A DNA stretch of 64,000 bases from Prionace glauca (GCA_037974335.1 CM075760.1:40526603-40590602); one strand, 5' to 3'; positions 42,731 through 53,870 are shown, numbered from the stretch's first letter. The notes: generated by a model not told the origin, from the sequence alone. Numbers and translations are program-made.

Positions 42731-44052
42731 AAAAGAGGTTCAAAAAACTATCCCACTGCCTCCTTTGACACCAACCTATCCAGATTGCTCTTCAATTACA
42801 GGACAACATCCCCCCAATCACCACTCCCCTCCCCTCTTCAACAAATGGATTAGCACAAGCAGAGTTGCTCATGATCACTCTTCCCAAAGTCTAATTTTCC
42901 GAGGGTGGGAGCTGACACCCAGAGCCGTTTCCATCAACTGGGACAGGCTGTTAAAGGCAGTTGTTAGGCTATTAGTTAAGAATCATGGCAATGGATACGC
43001 TGGTTATGAGACACGTTCAGGTCAGGAACAGGGCCAGTTTCCTATCAAGTCCGCTTGGGAGATACCATCCTATGGGAATGTTTCAAACATCTACAAACCG
43101 TGAAACCCCAAGACATGCAGGGAAAATCAATTCCCGGCACACCCGGAACTTTGGAAAGAATTCCAGATACTCGGGCTCCTGCTCTCCATCTCCACCAGTG
43201 AGAAACTGGGAGTCTGAAATGGACAGGGCGGGTTTAGCCTCTCGGCCACATTGTCTCCCGATAAAGGGAACTCGGGCCACAACGCTCATGGTGGAAGAGG
43301 CGAGCTCCGGTCTGCTGAACCCCACTCACCTCCGAGGCTGAGCAGGAGAAACCAGACCCAGCAGTGAAATTTCAAAGAAAGGCTTCCAAGCGGGTCAGCC
43401 CTCGGCGGTTACTCAGACCGAGAGGGGGAGGGGTGTCATAACTTAAAATTGATTAATGAGTTGGGCATGACCAAGTATGAACTTCGGAATGAGGCCTGTG
43501 AAATCTGCCTATTGAGGGATCTCCACAGACTGTAAGTTGCAGAGAGTGAAACGTTGAGAGTTGGGGAAAGTGTGGGAGTTTAGGGAAGTGGGTGGAGAGG
43601 TGTTGCTGTGTCTTGTGTCCCTTACTACCCCGTCCATACTGCCATTTCCAGATGGGTAGGTGTCTATCAGACATTACAGTTCAGAAAGTGACTTGGAACC
43701 AACAGAAGCAGCTGATTCGTGAGTAAGTTCTTGGAAGGGAATCTGAGGACATTTTCTGAGTAGCTCCTACTGATGTTATAACTTCAGGAAGGATTCCTCC
43801 TGTTGTTCATGTTCTTGGTACGAATCTGCTCAATGCAGCTGATGGAATTTGAATCAAATAAAAATTGTCTGGAAATAAAAATCTACTGATGACCATAAAA
43901 CCATATTTGATTGTCGAAAGGACCAATTTCTTTCACTGATGTCCTTTAGGGAAGGAAATCTACCAGGGAGAGGGGAATAAAGCAAAGGTAAATTAGCTGA
44001 AGTGGAACTAGAGAACAGGGCCAGTAAAACTCAGAGAAAGAGCAGAAACCCT
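42731..44052. other. Unassigned stretch with a GC-richer core
   Basis: 43,130-43,440 is richer in CpG than its surroundings. Its - strand has an 80-codon frame (43,325-43,083) containing MSVVARVPFIGRQCG. I do not recognise it. No other feature was found. Confidence 0.35.
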
Positions 44053-44344
44053 CAAGATAAAGGGGGGGGGGGCGGTTTAGAACAGAGTTGAGGAGGAACT
44101 TCTTCACTCAAAGGGTGGTGAATCTCTGGAATTCTCTGCCCGTTGAAGTGGTGGAGGCTGCCTCGCTAAATATTTTTAAGAAACGGGTTGATGGGTTTTT
44201 GATAAGAGAAGGGATTAAGGGTTATGGGGAGAGGGCGGGAAGGTGGAGCTGAGTCACGACAGATCGGCCATGATCTTATTGAATGGCGGGGCAGGCTCGA
44301 AGGGCCAGATGGCCTACTCCTGCTCCTATTTCTTATGTTCTTAA
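44053..44344 (+). repeat. CR1-type LINE 3' end, second subfamily
   Basis: 'cttcttcactcaaagggtgg' and 'ttttaagaaacgggttgatg' to the tail 'cctatttcttatgttctta'. Very close in sequence to the end of the element at 34,414-36,040, so probably a recent short insertion. Confidence 0.92.
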
Positions 44345-44439
44345 ATAGTGTGGCTCCTAATTAAAGCGCGTCCGGCAGGCTGAAGTGCATTTGTTTCAAT
44401 ACAAAAAGTGTAACAGGTAAGGCTGATGGACTTGGAGCT

Positions 44440-45790
44440 TCGATTCGTTCTTGGAACTGTGATGTTGCTGCTTTAACAGAGACTTGGTTAAGGAAAGGAG
44501 AGAAATGACAGCTTAACGTACAAGGATGCCGATGATTCAAGCAGGATAGAAAGTGATGTAACAGGAGAAGGACATTTTCAAGACTGGTAAGGAGAATATT
44601 GCAGCAGTACTGCAGGAGGACTGCATCCAATGTAGTTCGCATGGCTTATACAGCGAGGCAGTATGGGTAGAGTGCAGGAATAGGAAGAGTGTACTCACAA
44701 GATTTGGCATTTCCTATTGGCCTCCCAACAACCAGCGGGAGATTGAGAAACGGGTAGGAATGAGATTTTGGCAAGATGGAAAAGTAACAGGGTTGTTGTG
44801 GTGGGAGAGTTAACTTCCTCAAAATTGACAGGGACTCATTTTGTGCTGAGTGTGTGGATGGGGCAGTGTTTGTAAGGAGCATCCAGGAGGGCTTCTTGAA
44901 ACGTTATATAGATAGTCCAACTCGGGAAGCGGCTGAACTGGACCTGGTAATAGGGAATCAGCCTGGACAAGTGGTCGACATTTCAGTAAGGGAGCAGTTG
45001 GGGAACAGAGACCACACTCAGTAAGCATTAAGGTACGGACAGAGAAAGGTAAGCGTAATACTCAAGTGAAGATCCTACACTGGGGGAAGGCTAATTATAA
45101 CAATATTAGGCAGAAATTGAAGAATGTAGATTGGGGCAGATGTTTGAGAGCAAATCAACATCTGGCACTGGGAAGCTTCGGAGTGCAAGTTGATAGCAAT
45201 TCCGGACTGGCACATTCCAATGAGGATGAAGGGTAGGTATGGCAAATTTTGGAAACATTGTAAAATGAGATAAATTATGAGCCTAGTCAAAGCGAAAAAG
45301 GAAGATTTTTTATAACCTAGGAAGACACAAAGCAATTATGGAATACAAGAAAAAGAAACTTTAGCAAAGAGTAAGGAGGGCGGAAAGGGGTCACGAAAAT
45401 TATTTGGCCGCAGGATGGAGGAAAATCCTAAGGCGTTTGACATATGCATAAAGGACAAAAGTTTAGCCAGGGAGAGGGCTGGCACACTCGAGGACAGGTG
45501 AGGCTTTCTATGCGTGGAGCCAGGGAAATGGCGAGGGATTAAATACTTTACATCAGTATTCACTAAAGAGAAGGACTTAGTGCATGATGAGTCTGGAAAA
45601 GGATACATAGATAGTTTGAGTCATGTTGAGATCAAAAAGGAGGGGATATTGGGGTTCGTGAGAAACAGTAAGGTAGACAAGTCCCCAGGGCCTGATGTAA
45701 TACATTGCAGAATACTTATACAGGCCAGGAGGAAATTGCTGGGGCCTTGAGAGAAATCTTGAGAGAAATCAAGGCAAGCAGAGCTTTTTG
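44440..45790 (+). repeat. CR1-type LINE, endonuclease end to RT start, decayed
   Basis: 'VNFLKIDRDSFCAECVDG' with 'REAAELDLVIGNQPGQVV' (44,810-44,970) fits the end of an APE endonuclease. 45,514-45,750 encodes 'YFTSVFTKEKDLVHDESG' and 'KVDKSPGPDVIHCRIL', the start of the RT region. The parts between are broken. This is the only copy in the window that reaches from endonuclease into RT. Confidence 0.75.
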
Positions 45791-45859
45791 AGCAGAATGG
45801 TTCAGATTCCCATCCCCTTTGATGTGAACAAGTTGTTTCTGATTTCCCTACAGAGGATG

Positions 45860-46002
45860 TCTATTAGAGGATGTATATGGGGTTTAATGGGATTGGGGGT
45901 TATAGATAGGTCTATAGATTGGTGGGGTTGATGCGATCGGCGCAACTCGAGGGCCGAAGGGCCTGTTTGTGCTGTAATGTTCTATGTTCTATGTTCTATG
46001 TA
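45860..46002 (+). repeat. CR1-type LINE 3' tail, first subfamily
   Basis: 'gtatatggggtttaatggga', 'gcgatcggcgcaactcgagg' and the tail 'gttctatgttctatgttcta'. It matches the 3' end of the LINE at 4,099-5,500. Confidence 0.92.
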
Positions 46003-46129
46003 AACATTGACTGAACACAGGGGGTGAATGTGAGAAGCTGCGGTTTCCAGTTGAAGAGGTTCCCAATGTCTCTGAGCAGCTGAACTGGGGAAGCCTTTGG
46101 GCAGAGACTGTCCTGCTGCTATTTCCCTT

Positions 46130-46480
46130 CCTGGCCACCAGGGGTCGCTGTAACACTCCCAGGCACTACACCACTCAGTGTCACCTCTTGCCCACTCCGG
46201 CCCGGCCGCTGCTCATTGGCGGAACATCCGGGACCTGCAGAGTGGCGGGGCCAGCGGCCATATTTCCGTGACGTCACCGTCAGCCACTCCCCCAGCCGAG
46301 GAAAAAGCGACGGTTGAGAAATGTAGAAAGTGAGAGAAATTCCCACCCGGAAATCCCGCCCGGAGCGGAATTAAAATTAAATAAAATACATATTTTTATA
46401 AAGAGGCAGGTGGCGGAACCGCGCATGTGCTGTAGTATTTTCCCAGAGCGCACCGCGCGGGGGTGACTGAAAAACAGACG
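46130..46480. promoter_or_regulatory. GC-rich promoter-like block with CRE
   Basis: A perfect tgacgtca (46,269-46,276) sits beside gcggccatatttccg (YY1/ETS-like), catccgggacc (ETS-like, near 46,227), cattggcgg (inverted CCAAT, near 46,215) and ccgcgcatgtgc (NRF1-like, near 46,420). No TATA box. With the following 33-bp array it forms a CpG-rich kilobase. No gene was recognised on either side. Confidence 0.5.
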
Positions 46481-46649
46481 CAATAAAAACAGAAACGATT
46501 TTCCCGAATGGAGAAGGAACCGAAAGTCTGACGGGTGAGGATGTGAATAATAATCATCAGAATTTAAAATATTAAAAGATTAACATGGAACTGCCTGGGC
46601 GCATGTGCGGGAGGCGATGTCAACCAGAGAGCAGCGCGGGGGACGCCGT

Positions 46650-46980
46650 CTCCCCTGGCAACGCAAGATGGCCGCGGCCTTGTCCGCTGGCAACGCAAGA
46701 TGGCGGCCAGCCGCCTTCCTTGGCAACGCAAGATGGACGCTGGCCGTCTCCCTTGGCAACGCAAGATGGACGCTGGCCGTCTCCGCTGGCAACGCAAGAT
46801 GGCGGCTGGCCGTCTCAACTGGCAACGCAAGATGGCCGCGGGCCGCCTCCGCTGGCAACGCAAGATGGCGGCTGGCCGTCTGCCCTGGCAACGCAAGATG
46901 GCCGCTGGCCGTCTCCCTTGGCAACGCAAGATGGACGCTGGCCGTCTCCCTTGGCAACGCAAGATGGCCGCGGGCGGCGG
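46650..46980 (+). repeat. 33-bp tandem repeat, 10 copies, with YY1- and RFX-like sites
   Basis: The unit is 'tggcaacgcaagatggcggc' plus 'tggccgtctccct', 33 bp long. Every unit keeps ggcaacgcaagatgg; most variation is in the base after gatgg and in the last third. caagatggcggc equals the YY1 consensus, and tggcaac is an RFX half-site. Several frames stay open on both strands because 33 is a multiple of 3; none resembles a protein family. Confidence 0.95.
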
Positions 46981-47207
46981 GTGTGATTGTGGCGCAGGCG
47001 CAGTGAGGTCTGCCTGCAGCCCATTGTCCAGGTTGCCCCCAGTGGATGTGGTGGGGAGGTGCAGCAGATGGAGCAACAATCCCAGTTTCAATGGGGGGAG
47101 AGAAGCTGCAATGCTGCTCCCTGTTGTTCACTCCTCTCCCCAGTCTCAGCATTGCAGAGTGTTTAAACAAGAGGGTGCAATGTCACAGCAGCACCCAGAC
47201 CTGCAGT

Positions 47208-47468
47208 TTAAGGTTATTTATTAGTGTCACTAATAAGTAGGCTGACATTAACACTGCAGTGAAGTTACTGTGAGAATTGCCCGAGTCTCCACATTCCTGT
47301 TGGGGTAACACTGAGGGGGAATTGAAGCCCGGCCCAATGCCCCCTAACCCAGCACGTCTTTCAGACTGGGGAAGGAAACCCACACAGACACGGGGAAAAG
47401 GTGCAAATGACCCACAGGTCCCTGGCACAGTGAGGCTGCAGTGTTACCCACTGTCCCACCGTGCTGAC
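47208..47468 (-). repeat. tRNA-derived SINE
   Basis: Tail 'ggctgacattaacactgcag', middle 'ggaaacccacacagacacgg', shortened head at right ending near 'cccaccgtgctg'. Confidence 0.82.
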
Positions 47469-47664
47469 ACTGGGGATAATGTATTTGGGGGGAACACGGG
47501 GCAGGTGGGGGTATCACCAACTCAATTTGATGGGGGGGGGGGTGGAAACATCAGGAAAAATCATCTTTGTCTCAAAACATTCTTCCATTTTTCCTCTTGT
47601 TTCTTATTGAAAACCAGCTCACTCCTCCATCCCTCCCATCAATAGGGCTAACAGAACGCAGAGA

Positions 47665-48125
47665 AAAGGTTACAGCGCAGGAGAGGCCATTCAGCCCATC
47701 ACATCCGCACCAGCTCGGGAAATAAAGACTAGCTGTCCATTCGAATCCCACCTTCCAGCAACCCAGCCCCTGAGCCTCCTTTTTACAGGACACAGAGTTT
47801 CAGCTACAGATCCGAGTGCCGAGGGGTTTCTATCTGAACCACCAGTTTAGGCAGCGCTTTGCAGGCATCCTCCACCCTCTGAGTGAGAAGCACCTTCCTT
47901 ATGGCCCCTTGTAATCCTCCTACCGATCACCTTCAATCTGTGTGAACCCCACTTCCTGTCTCTGTTTGGGGGGGAAACAGGCCTTTCCTGTCCATCCTGT
48001 CTTGCCCCCCTCAGAATGTCAGACACCTCAGTTCGGTCACCTCTCAGGAAAACAACCCTCGCCAATCCAATCCTTTCCTCACCGCTGCAATTTCCCCAGT
48101 CCTGGCAAAACATTTGTAAATCCAA
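47665..48125 (-). repeat. LINE 3' region, old
   Basis: 'gaggccattcagcccatcac' at left, then reverse-strand RT C-terminal remnants ('ctctgagtgagaagcacctt', 'ggtcacctctcaggaaaaca'). Confidence 0.6.
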
Positions 48126-48552
48126 ATGGTTATCGAATCTGAGTAATCTTTAACATTGCCCCTTCGCCAACAGGGAACAATCAACAGATGCACAAACAAG
48201 AGGCAGAGACTGAGCAAATGTTGGGATATTTATTCAGAAAACAATGAAATATTTATTGACATGTTCAGATAAATCTCAATGATGGCCGTTGACCAGGTCT
48301 ACAGTAAACAATGGTTCAGTCCCAGGTTAAAAATCATTGTAACAAAGTAGAAGTTTACCCTGAAATTGGACATTGCCGGTGACTCCCAATATAACGGAGA
48401 GATCCAAACTCATACCACACCCTGATGTGGTAAAGGGGACACCAGGCTGAGCTCCAGACTGGGGATTAAAGAACACCGAGGTATGTTTGATTCTGATGAT
48501 ACACCCTCTCCGAGCCGGGATTGAGGAATTCTTAGGCAGAGAGACAGAAAAT
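48126..48552. other. Nothing recognised
   Basis: No supported frame or repeat. Confidence 0.4.
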
Positions 48553-48763
48553 GTCCTTCGGGTGCTCTGGTTTCCTCCCACACTCCAAAGATGTGCAGGT
48601 TGGGTGCACTGTCCATGCGAAATTGCCCTTAGACTCCCAAGATGTATAGGTTAGAGAGGATTAGTGAGCAAATACATGGGGTTACGGGGTAAGCCTGGGT
48701 AAGGGTCGGTACAGATTTGAAAGGCGGAATGTCCTCCTTCTGCTTTGTTTCTATGAGTCAATG
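48553..48763 (+). repeat. tRNA-derived SINE, 5'-truncated
   Basis: 'ctctggtttcctcccacact', 'aaattgcccttagactccca' and tail 'tgtcctccttctgctttg'. Confidence 0.78.
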
Positions 48764-48861
48764 AAGTGAAACTCTCCAGACCAGGTAACATCATGGTAAA
48801 TCTCCTCTGCCCCATTCCCAGTGTCACCCCATCCCTCCTATCCCGGGGATCCCAGAACTGC

Positions 48862-49505
48862 ACCATTTTTTCCAACAAGTGACCAGATGTGTAGATGAGG
48901 GAGATGCTTTTGACGTAGTCTTCTCAGACTTCAACAGGGCTTTTGACAAGGTCCCACACGGGAGACTAATAGGGAAGTTAAGATCCCATGGGATCCAAGG
49001 AAATGTGTCAAATTGGATCCAGAATTGGTTGAGTGGCAGGAAGCAGAGGGTGATGGTGATTTTCAGACTGGAAACTTGTATCCACAGGGTTCGATGTTGG
49101 GGCCCTTGTTGTTTGTGGTTTATTGAAATAACTTAGTCGTAAATGCAGGAGGTTCATCAGTAAGTTTGCAGATGATAGGGGAATTGTTCGGATGGTAAAT
49201 GGGAGGATAGCCTTAGATTACAGGGGGATAGAGACAGGCTGATCCGTGGCAAAAGGAATCCAATGGGGATCAGTGTGAGGTGATGCAGTCGGGCAGGGCT
49301 AACAAGACAAGGGACTAGATGATGAACAGTAGGATCCCAGGAAGCTCCGAGGATCAGAGGGAGATCAGTGAGCATGTACACCGGTCCCTTACGGTAACAG
49401 GACAGGTGGATAAAGTGGTTAAGAAGACACACGGTTCACTTCTTTATTAGCCGAGTGTTTAAGAGTGGGGAGGTTATGCTGGAATGATATAAAATGTTGG
49501 TTAGG
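48862..49505 (+). repeat. CR1-type LINE fragment, decayed
   Basis: 48,879 onwards reads 'DAFDVVFSDFNRAFDKVPH' and 'NWIQNWLSGRKQRVMV'. Later parts ('agtttgcagatgatagggg', 'acggtaacaggacaggtgga') are out of frame. A short - strand LINE piece precedes it (48,765-48,861). Confidence 0.75.
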
Positions 49506-49542
49506 CATTAGGAAGGAGGAATGAGAGTGAGATGGAGAGGTT

Positions 49543-49886
49543 GGATTTTTATTCATCCATGGGACTGGGCATCGCTGGCTGGCCCACCATTTATTGTCCA
49601 TCTCTGGGTTCCCGAGGGCAGTTCAGAGTAAACCACATTGCTGTGGGTCTGGAGTCACAAGTAGGCCAAACCAGGTAAGGACGGCAGATTTCCTTCCCTA
49701 AACGGCATCAGTGACCCAGACGGGTGTTTCTGATCATCGATCATCAGGAGATTCTTAATCCCAGATATTTTTTATTGAATTCCAATTCCCCCACCTGTGG
49801 CGGGATTCGAACCCGGGTCCCCAGAACATTAGCTGAGTTTCTGGAATGAATAGTCTAGCAATGATCCCACTGGGCCATCGTCCCCC
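49543..49886 (-). repeat. Second-type tRNA-derived SINE, most complete copy
   Basis: 'accacattgctgtgggtctg' and 'ccaggtaaggacggcagatt' in the body. The tRNA-like head at right has B box (gggattcgaacccgggtcc) and A-box region. Related copies: 1,700-1,815, 32,462-32,712, 42,260-42,400 and 60,800-61,047. Confidence 0.85.
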
Positions 49887-50373
49887 CTTTAGGGTGGGGG
49901 GGGGGGAATTACACAGTTAGGGGCCTCGCCAGCTGAAGACACAACCACTGATGTTGGAGTGACTGCGACTGGGGGATGTTCACAAGGCCCCGGGTTAGAG
50001 GGCCGAATGTGGGAACGGGACTTGGAAAGCAACAACGATGCATTATTGCATTAATGTAGCACCAGGAACAGAATGCAATGTCTGAAAGACACTTCACGTG
50101 GGGGGGGGGGGCATCCGAAAACAAATTCTCCCAGCCAGACTCACAGGGAGATATCAGGGAGAGGAGACCAAAAGCTGGGACAGAGAGAATTTCCTCGTGT
50201 CACTTTTGGTTCTTTCACCAATCCCTTTAAATCTGTGTCCCCCTCGGAGAGAGAGAGAGGGACGGATATTTCTCACACAGCAAAGCCTGACTGCTACTTT
50301 CACACTGCCACACACAGTTTTGTGACAACATTGCCCCTTATTAATCATCCCAATCCCTTTGGGGTGAGAGTCT
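49887..50373. other. Nothing recognised
   Basis: Contains poly-G runs near 49,900 and 50,100. No supported frame or repeat family. Confidence 0.4.
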
Positions 50374-50690
50374 GAGATAGATAGAGAGAGAGAGAGTAAC
50401 AGAGAGAGGGGAGGATAGCAATGGGGTGAGATTCACAAAGAGAGGGGACGATAGCAATGGGGTGAGAGTCACAGAGAGATAGAGAGAGAGAGTAACAGAG
50501 AGAGGGGAGGATAGCAATGGGGTGAGAGTCACAGAGAGATAGAGAGAGAGAGTAACAGAGAGAGGGGAGGATAGCAATGGGGTGAGAGTCACAGAGAGAT
50601 AGAGAGAGAGAGTAACAGAGAGAGGGGAGGATAGCAATGGGGTGAGAGTCACAGAGAGATAGAGAGAGAGAGTAACAGAGAGAGGGGAAT
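50374..50690 (+). repeat. 60-bp tandem repeat, about 5.3 units
   Basis: Unit 'agagatagagagagagagta' plus 'acagagagaggggaggatag' plus 'caatggggtgagagtcacag'. Units 2-5 are almost identical. Confidence 0.95.
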
Positions 50691-50692
50691 AT

Positions 50693-51011
50693 AGAACATA
50701 GAACATTACAGCGCAGAACAGGCCCTTCGGCCCACGATGTTGCGCCGACCAGTTACAAAAACAATGACCCACTAGCCTATACCAATCCCTTTTTGTCCAT
50801 AAACCTATCCACAGATCTCTTAAACGCCCCCAAACTAGGCGCATTTACAACTGCAGCAGGCAGGGCATTCCAATCCCTCACCACCCGCTGGGTAAAGAAC
50901 CTACCCCTGACATCCGTCCTGTAGCTACCCCCCCTTAATTTAAAGCCATGCCCCCTCGTGCTAGCTTTCTCCATCCGAGGAAAAAGGCTATCACTGTCCA
51001 CCCTATCTAAA
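50693..51011 (-). mobile_element. CR1-type LINE 3' end, first subfamily, in the GA-rich array
   Basis: Starts 'atagaacatagaacattaca'. The - strand frame encodes 'FTQRVVRDWNALPAAVV' and 'FKRSVDRFMDKKGLV', differing at a single residue in this last block from the element at 29,593-31,180. GA-rich array sequence continues on both sides, so it is a recent short insertion into the array. Confidence 0.93.
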
Positions 51012-51057
51012 CAGAGACAGAGAGAGAAACACAGATCCAGAGAAACACAGAGACAAA

Positions 51058-51271
51058 GTTCTTTACTCAGAGGGTAGTAAGGGTGTGGAATGCCCTGCCT
51101 GCAGCAGTTGTGGACTCGCCAACTTTAAGGGCGTTCAAATGGTCAGTGGATAGGCACATGGATAACATTGGAATAGTTTAGGTTCGAGGGTCATTAGATT
51201 GGTTCCACTGGTCGGCGCAACATCGAGGGCCGAATGGCCTGGACTGCGCTGGAATGTTCTATGTTCTATTA
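51058..51271 (+). repeat. CR1-type LINE 3' end, first subfamily
   Basis: 'ttctttactcagagggtagt', 'ggcgcaacatcgagggccga' and tail 'ggaatgttctatgttctat'. Relative of 26,973-27,306 on the other strand. Confidence 0.9.
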
Positions 51272-51369
51272 AAGAGAGATGGAGACAGAGAGAAATATAG
51301 AGGCAGAAAGACACACAGATACACAGAGAAATAAAGATAGAGAGAAACAAAGAGACAGAGATATGTATT

Positions 51370-52640
51370 GAGTCGGAGGGGATGGGGGAGCTCCTGAATG
51401 AATACTTTGCGTCGGTATTCATGAAGGAGAGGGGTTCGGAATCGTGCGGTCTGTTAGAGGGAGCTGAGGATCAGCTGCAGGAAATATCTATTACGAGAGA
51501 GGAAGTGCTCGGGCTTTTAGGTAGCGTAAGGACGGATAAAGCTCCGGGGCCTGATGGTATTTATCCCAGGCTGCTTAGGGAGGTGAAAGATGAAATTGCT
51601 GGGCCTCTGGCGTAAATCTTTGTCTCTTCTTTGGACACAGGTGAGGTCCCAGAAGACTGGAGGGTAGCAAATGTGGTACCGCTGTTCAAAAAAGGTAGCA
51701 GGGATAACCCTGGAAATTATAGGCCGGTGAGTTTGACGTCGGTGGTAGGGAAATTAATGGAAAAAGTACTTAAGGGTAGGATGTATGAGCATTTGGAGCG
51801 TTGCGGTCTGATTGGGGATACGCAACGTGGCTTTGTTAGAGGGAGGTCTTGCCTTACGAATCTGGTGGAATTCTTTGAGGAGGTGACAAAAACGGTGATG
51901 ATGGGAGAGCCGTTGATGTCATCTATATGGATTTCAGTAAGGCGTTTGACAAAGTCCCTCACGGTAGGCTGGTAGAAAAGGTTAGCCTTTATAGGAAGGG
52001 GTATAGAGTTTAAAAGCTGCTGTCTAATGCTTCAGTTGTACAGAACGTTGGTTAGACCGCATTTGGAGTACTGCGTCCAGTTCTGGTCACCTTACTACCG
52101 GAAGGATGTGGAGACTCTGGAAAGGGTGCAGAGGAGGTTTACCAGGATGTTGCCTGGCATGGAGGGGCTGGGGTACGAGGAAAGGTTGGAGAAACTGGGA
52201 CTGTTCTCCTTGGAAAGATGAAGATTTAGGGGGGACATGATAGAGGTATATAAGATACTGAAGGGAATAGACAGAGTCAATAGTGAGAGACTGCTCCCTA
52301 GATTGGTTACAAATACAAGAGGACATGATTTAAGGGTGAGGGGGGAGAGATATAATTTGGATATGAGAGGAAGGTTCTTTACGCAGAGAGTTGTAGGGGT
52401 ATGGAACGCGCTACCGAGTAGGGTGCTGGATGCGGGAACATTGGACTCGTTTAAGGTTCAGTTAGATAGGCACATGAGTGAAACGAGGATGGAGGGTTAT
52501 GGTAGAGGTTATTAAATAAGGGTTAGAACCTCGGGAGACACCGGGAAGGCAGGCTTGTGATTAACATTTTTGTCTTTTATTCCGCAGGTGGAGGTCCACC
52601 TCGTTGTCAAACGAGGGACATTCACACGGCGGGTCGTGCC
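51370..52640 (+). mobile_element. CR1-type LINE, third subfamily, internally deleted
   Basis: The first part encodes 'GELLNEYFASVFMKERG', 'RTDKAPGPDGIYPRLLRE', 'VPEDWRVANVVPLFKKGS' and 'NYRPVSLTSVVGKLMEKV', up to 'KSLTVGW' near 51,972. There the sequence jumps directly to 'SFYRKGYRV'-like C-terminal sequence, so the palm with FADD is missing. The end encodes 'RVQRRFTRMLPGMEG' and 'FTQRVVGVWNALPSRVL'. The 3' untranslated part 'tcgggagacaccgggaaggc' to 'ggtggaggtccacctcgtt' is shared with 37,466-37,700. Confidence 0.9.
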
Positions 52641-52716
52641 TGGGCTACTCTTGGAGGTTCCAGGAGTGGCCTAGTACTTCGTGTCGGTGTGTGTGCTTGA
52701 TCCTGGACCGGTAGAT

Positions 52717-52873
52717 GGGCGCCGCAACAGCTCAGTGACTAGCACTGCTGGCTGTGCAGGCACATGGATTTGGGCCTGTGTCTGTGGGAGTTTGTGCATT
52801 CTCCCTGTGGATGCGTGGGTTTCCTCCGGGCGCTCCGGTTTCCTCCCACACCCCAAAGATGTGCTCTTAGGCT
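52717..52873 (+). repeat. SINE cut off at the left edge of copy B
   Basis: Head 'aacagctcagtgactagcac', body 'gtgggtttcctccgggcgct' and 'accccaaagatgtgctctta'. The SINE stops at the base where homology to copy A begins (52,874). Confidence 0.88.
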
Positions 52874-53004
52874 GTCAGTGTTTTGCTGTGTTTTCTCTGT
52901 GCTCCATCTCCACTCTGATTGGACTGGAGCCTGTGTGTGGGTCATTGTTACACTGAGACTCTGTTATTATTGGACAAGCAGCAAGTCATTGTCACAATAC
53001 TGGT

Positions 53005-53400
53005 CTGATTGACAGCGGCGCGGACCATTGGGAACAGGGGGCGGTGCTGGAGGACTGATCTGGAGCGCTCGGTCCTCCAACCAATCGGAACGAAAGATGG
53101 GCGGGCCCAGCTTTGACTGGAGCATGCGCAGTGTGAGTAATGGCGATGGAAAACGGTTTTTGTTTTGGGCTCGGAAATCTGTTCGAGGTGATTGGCGGTA
53201 CGGAGAGAGCAATGGATCGCCCAGACGGGTGAAAACGCTGCGTAAGCATGTGGTGTAAGTAGCAAACCGCGGAAGAGGTCTTCCCGGACCCAGTTTGTAC
53301 CGAGCAGGGCCGCAGCTCCTCAGGTTCGCTCCGAGTTACCGTTCGCCATCTTTATTGGGGGCAATATGCAGCGGTGCGTACTCGCGGCCGCCATGTTTGT
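53005..53400 (+). promoter_or_regulatory. GC-rich promoter-like block (copy B)
   Basis: Nearly identical to 23,031-23,410, including the CCAAT boxes, gcatgcgcagt and the candidate donor. The differences seen (for example 'gcggtgcgtactcgcggc') spare the named motifs. Confidence 0.5.
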
Positions 53401-53548
53401 AGAGGGCAATGATGTCATTAAGTGGGAGGAGCTTGTTCCCCATTGTTCAGAATGGAGACAACTTGTCCATCAAACTGCATCAACTCTCTGAGTCCCAATG
53501 TCTCATTGATGAGGCAGAGCGGTGACAGAGAAGGAAAAATAAAGGGAA

Positions 53549-53870
53549 ATAAAAACAGAAAATACTGTAAAATCTAAGCAGATCTGACAGCATCTGTGGA
53601 GAGAGAATAGAACACTCTCCCCACTCACATTGTCTGTACCTTTAAGACTTGATTACCTGCAAAAATTTGCATTCCAACCATTATTTTGTAAATTGAGTTT
53701 GAGTCTTTCTATGCCTTGTTTGTGGACAGAACTCCCACTCACCTGACGAAGGAGCAGCGCACAGAAAGCTGGTGGATTTTGCTACCAAGTAAACCCATTG
53801 GACTTTAATCTGGTGCATTGAGACTTCTTACTGTGTTTACCCTGGTCCAACGCCACCATCTCCACGTCAG
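53549..53870. repeat. Penelope-type terminal repeat (copy B)
   Basis: Counterpart of 23,575-23,900 with scattered substitutions. Confidence 0.6.

Noticed and set aside
43083-43325. 80-codon - strand frame in a GC-richer block
   Set aside because: Unrecognised and unsupported by splice sites or a second copy. Mentioned only under the unassigned stretch.
46564-47224. Several long overlapping frames in the 33-bp array
   Set aside because: The unit length is a multiple of 3 and lacks stops in several frames on both strands; no protein family resembles it.
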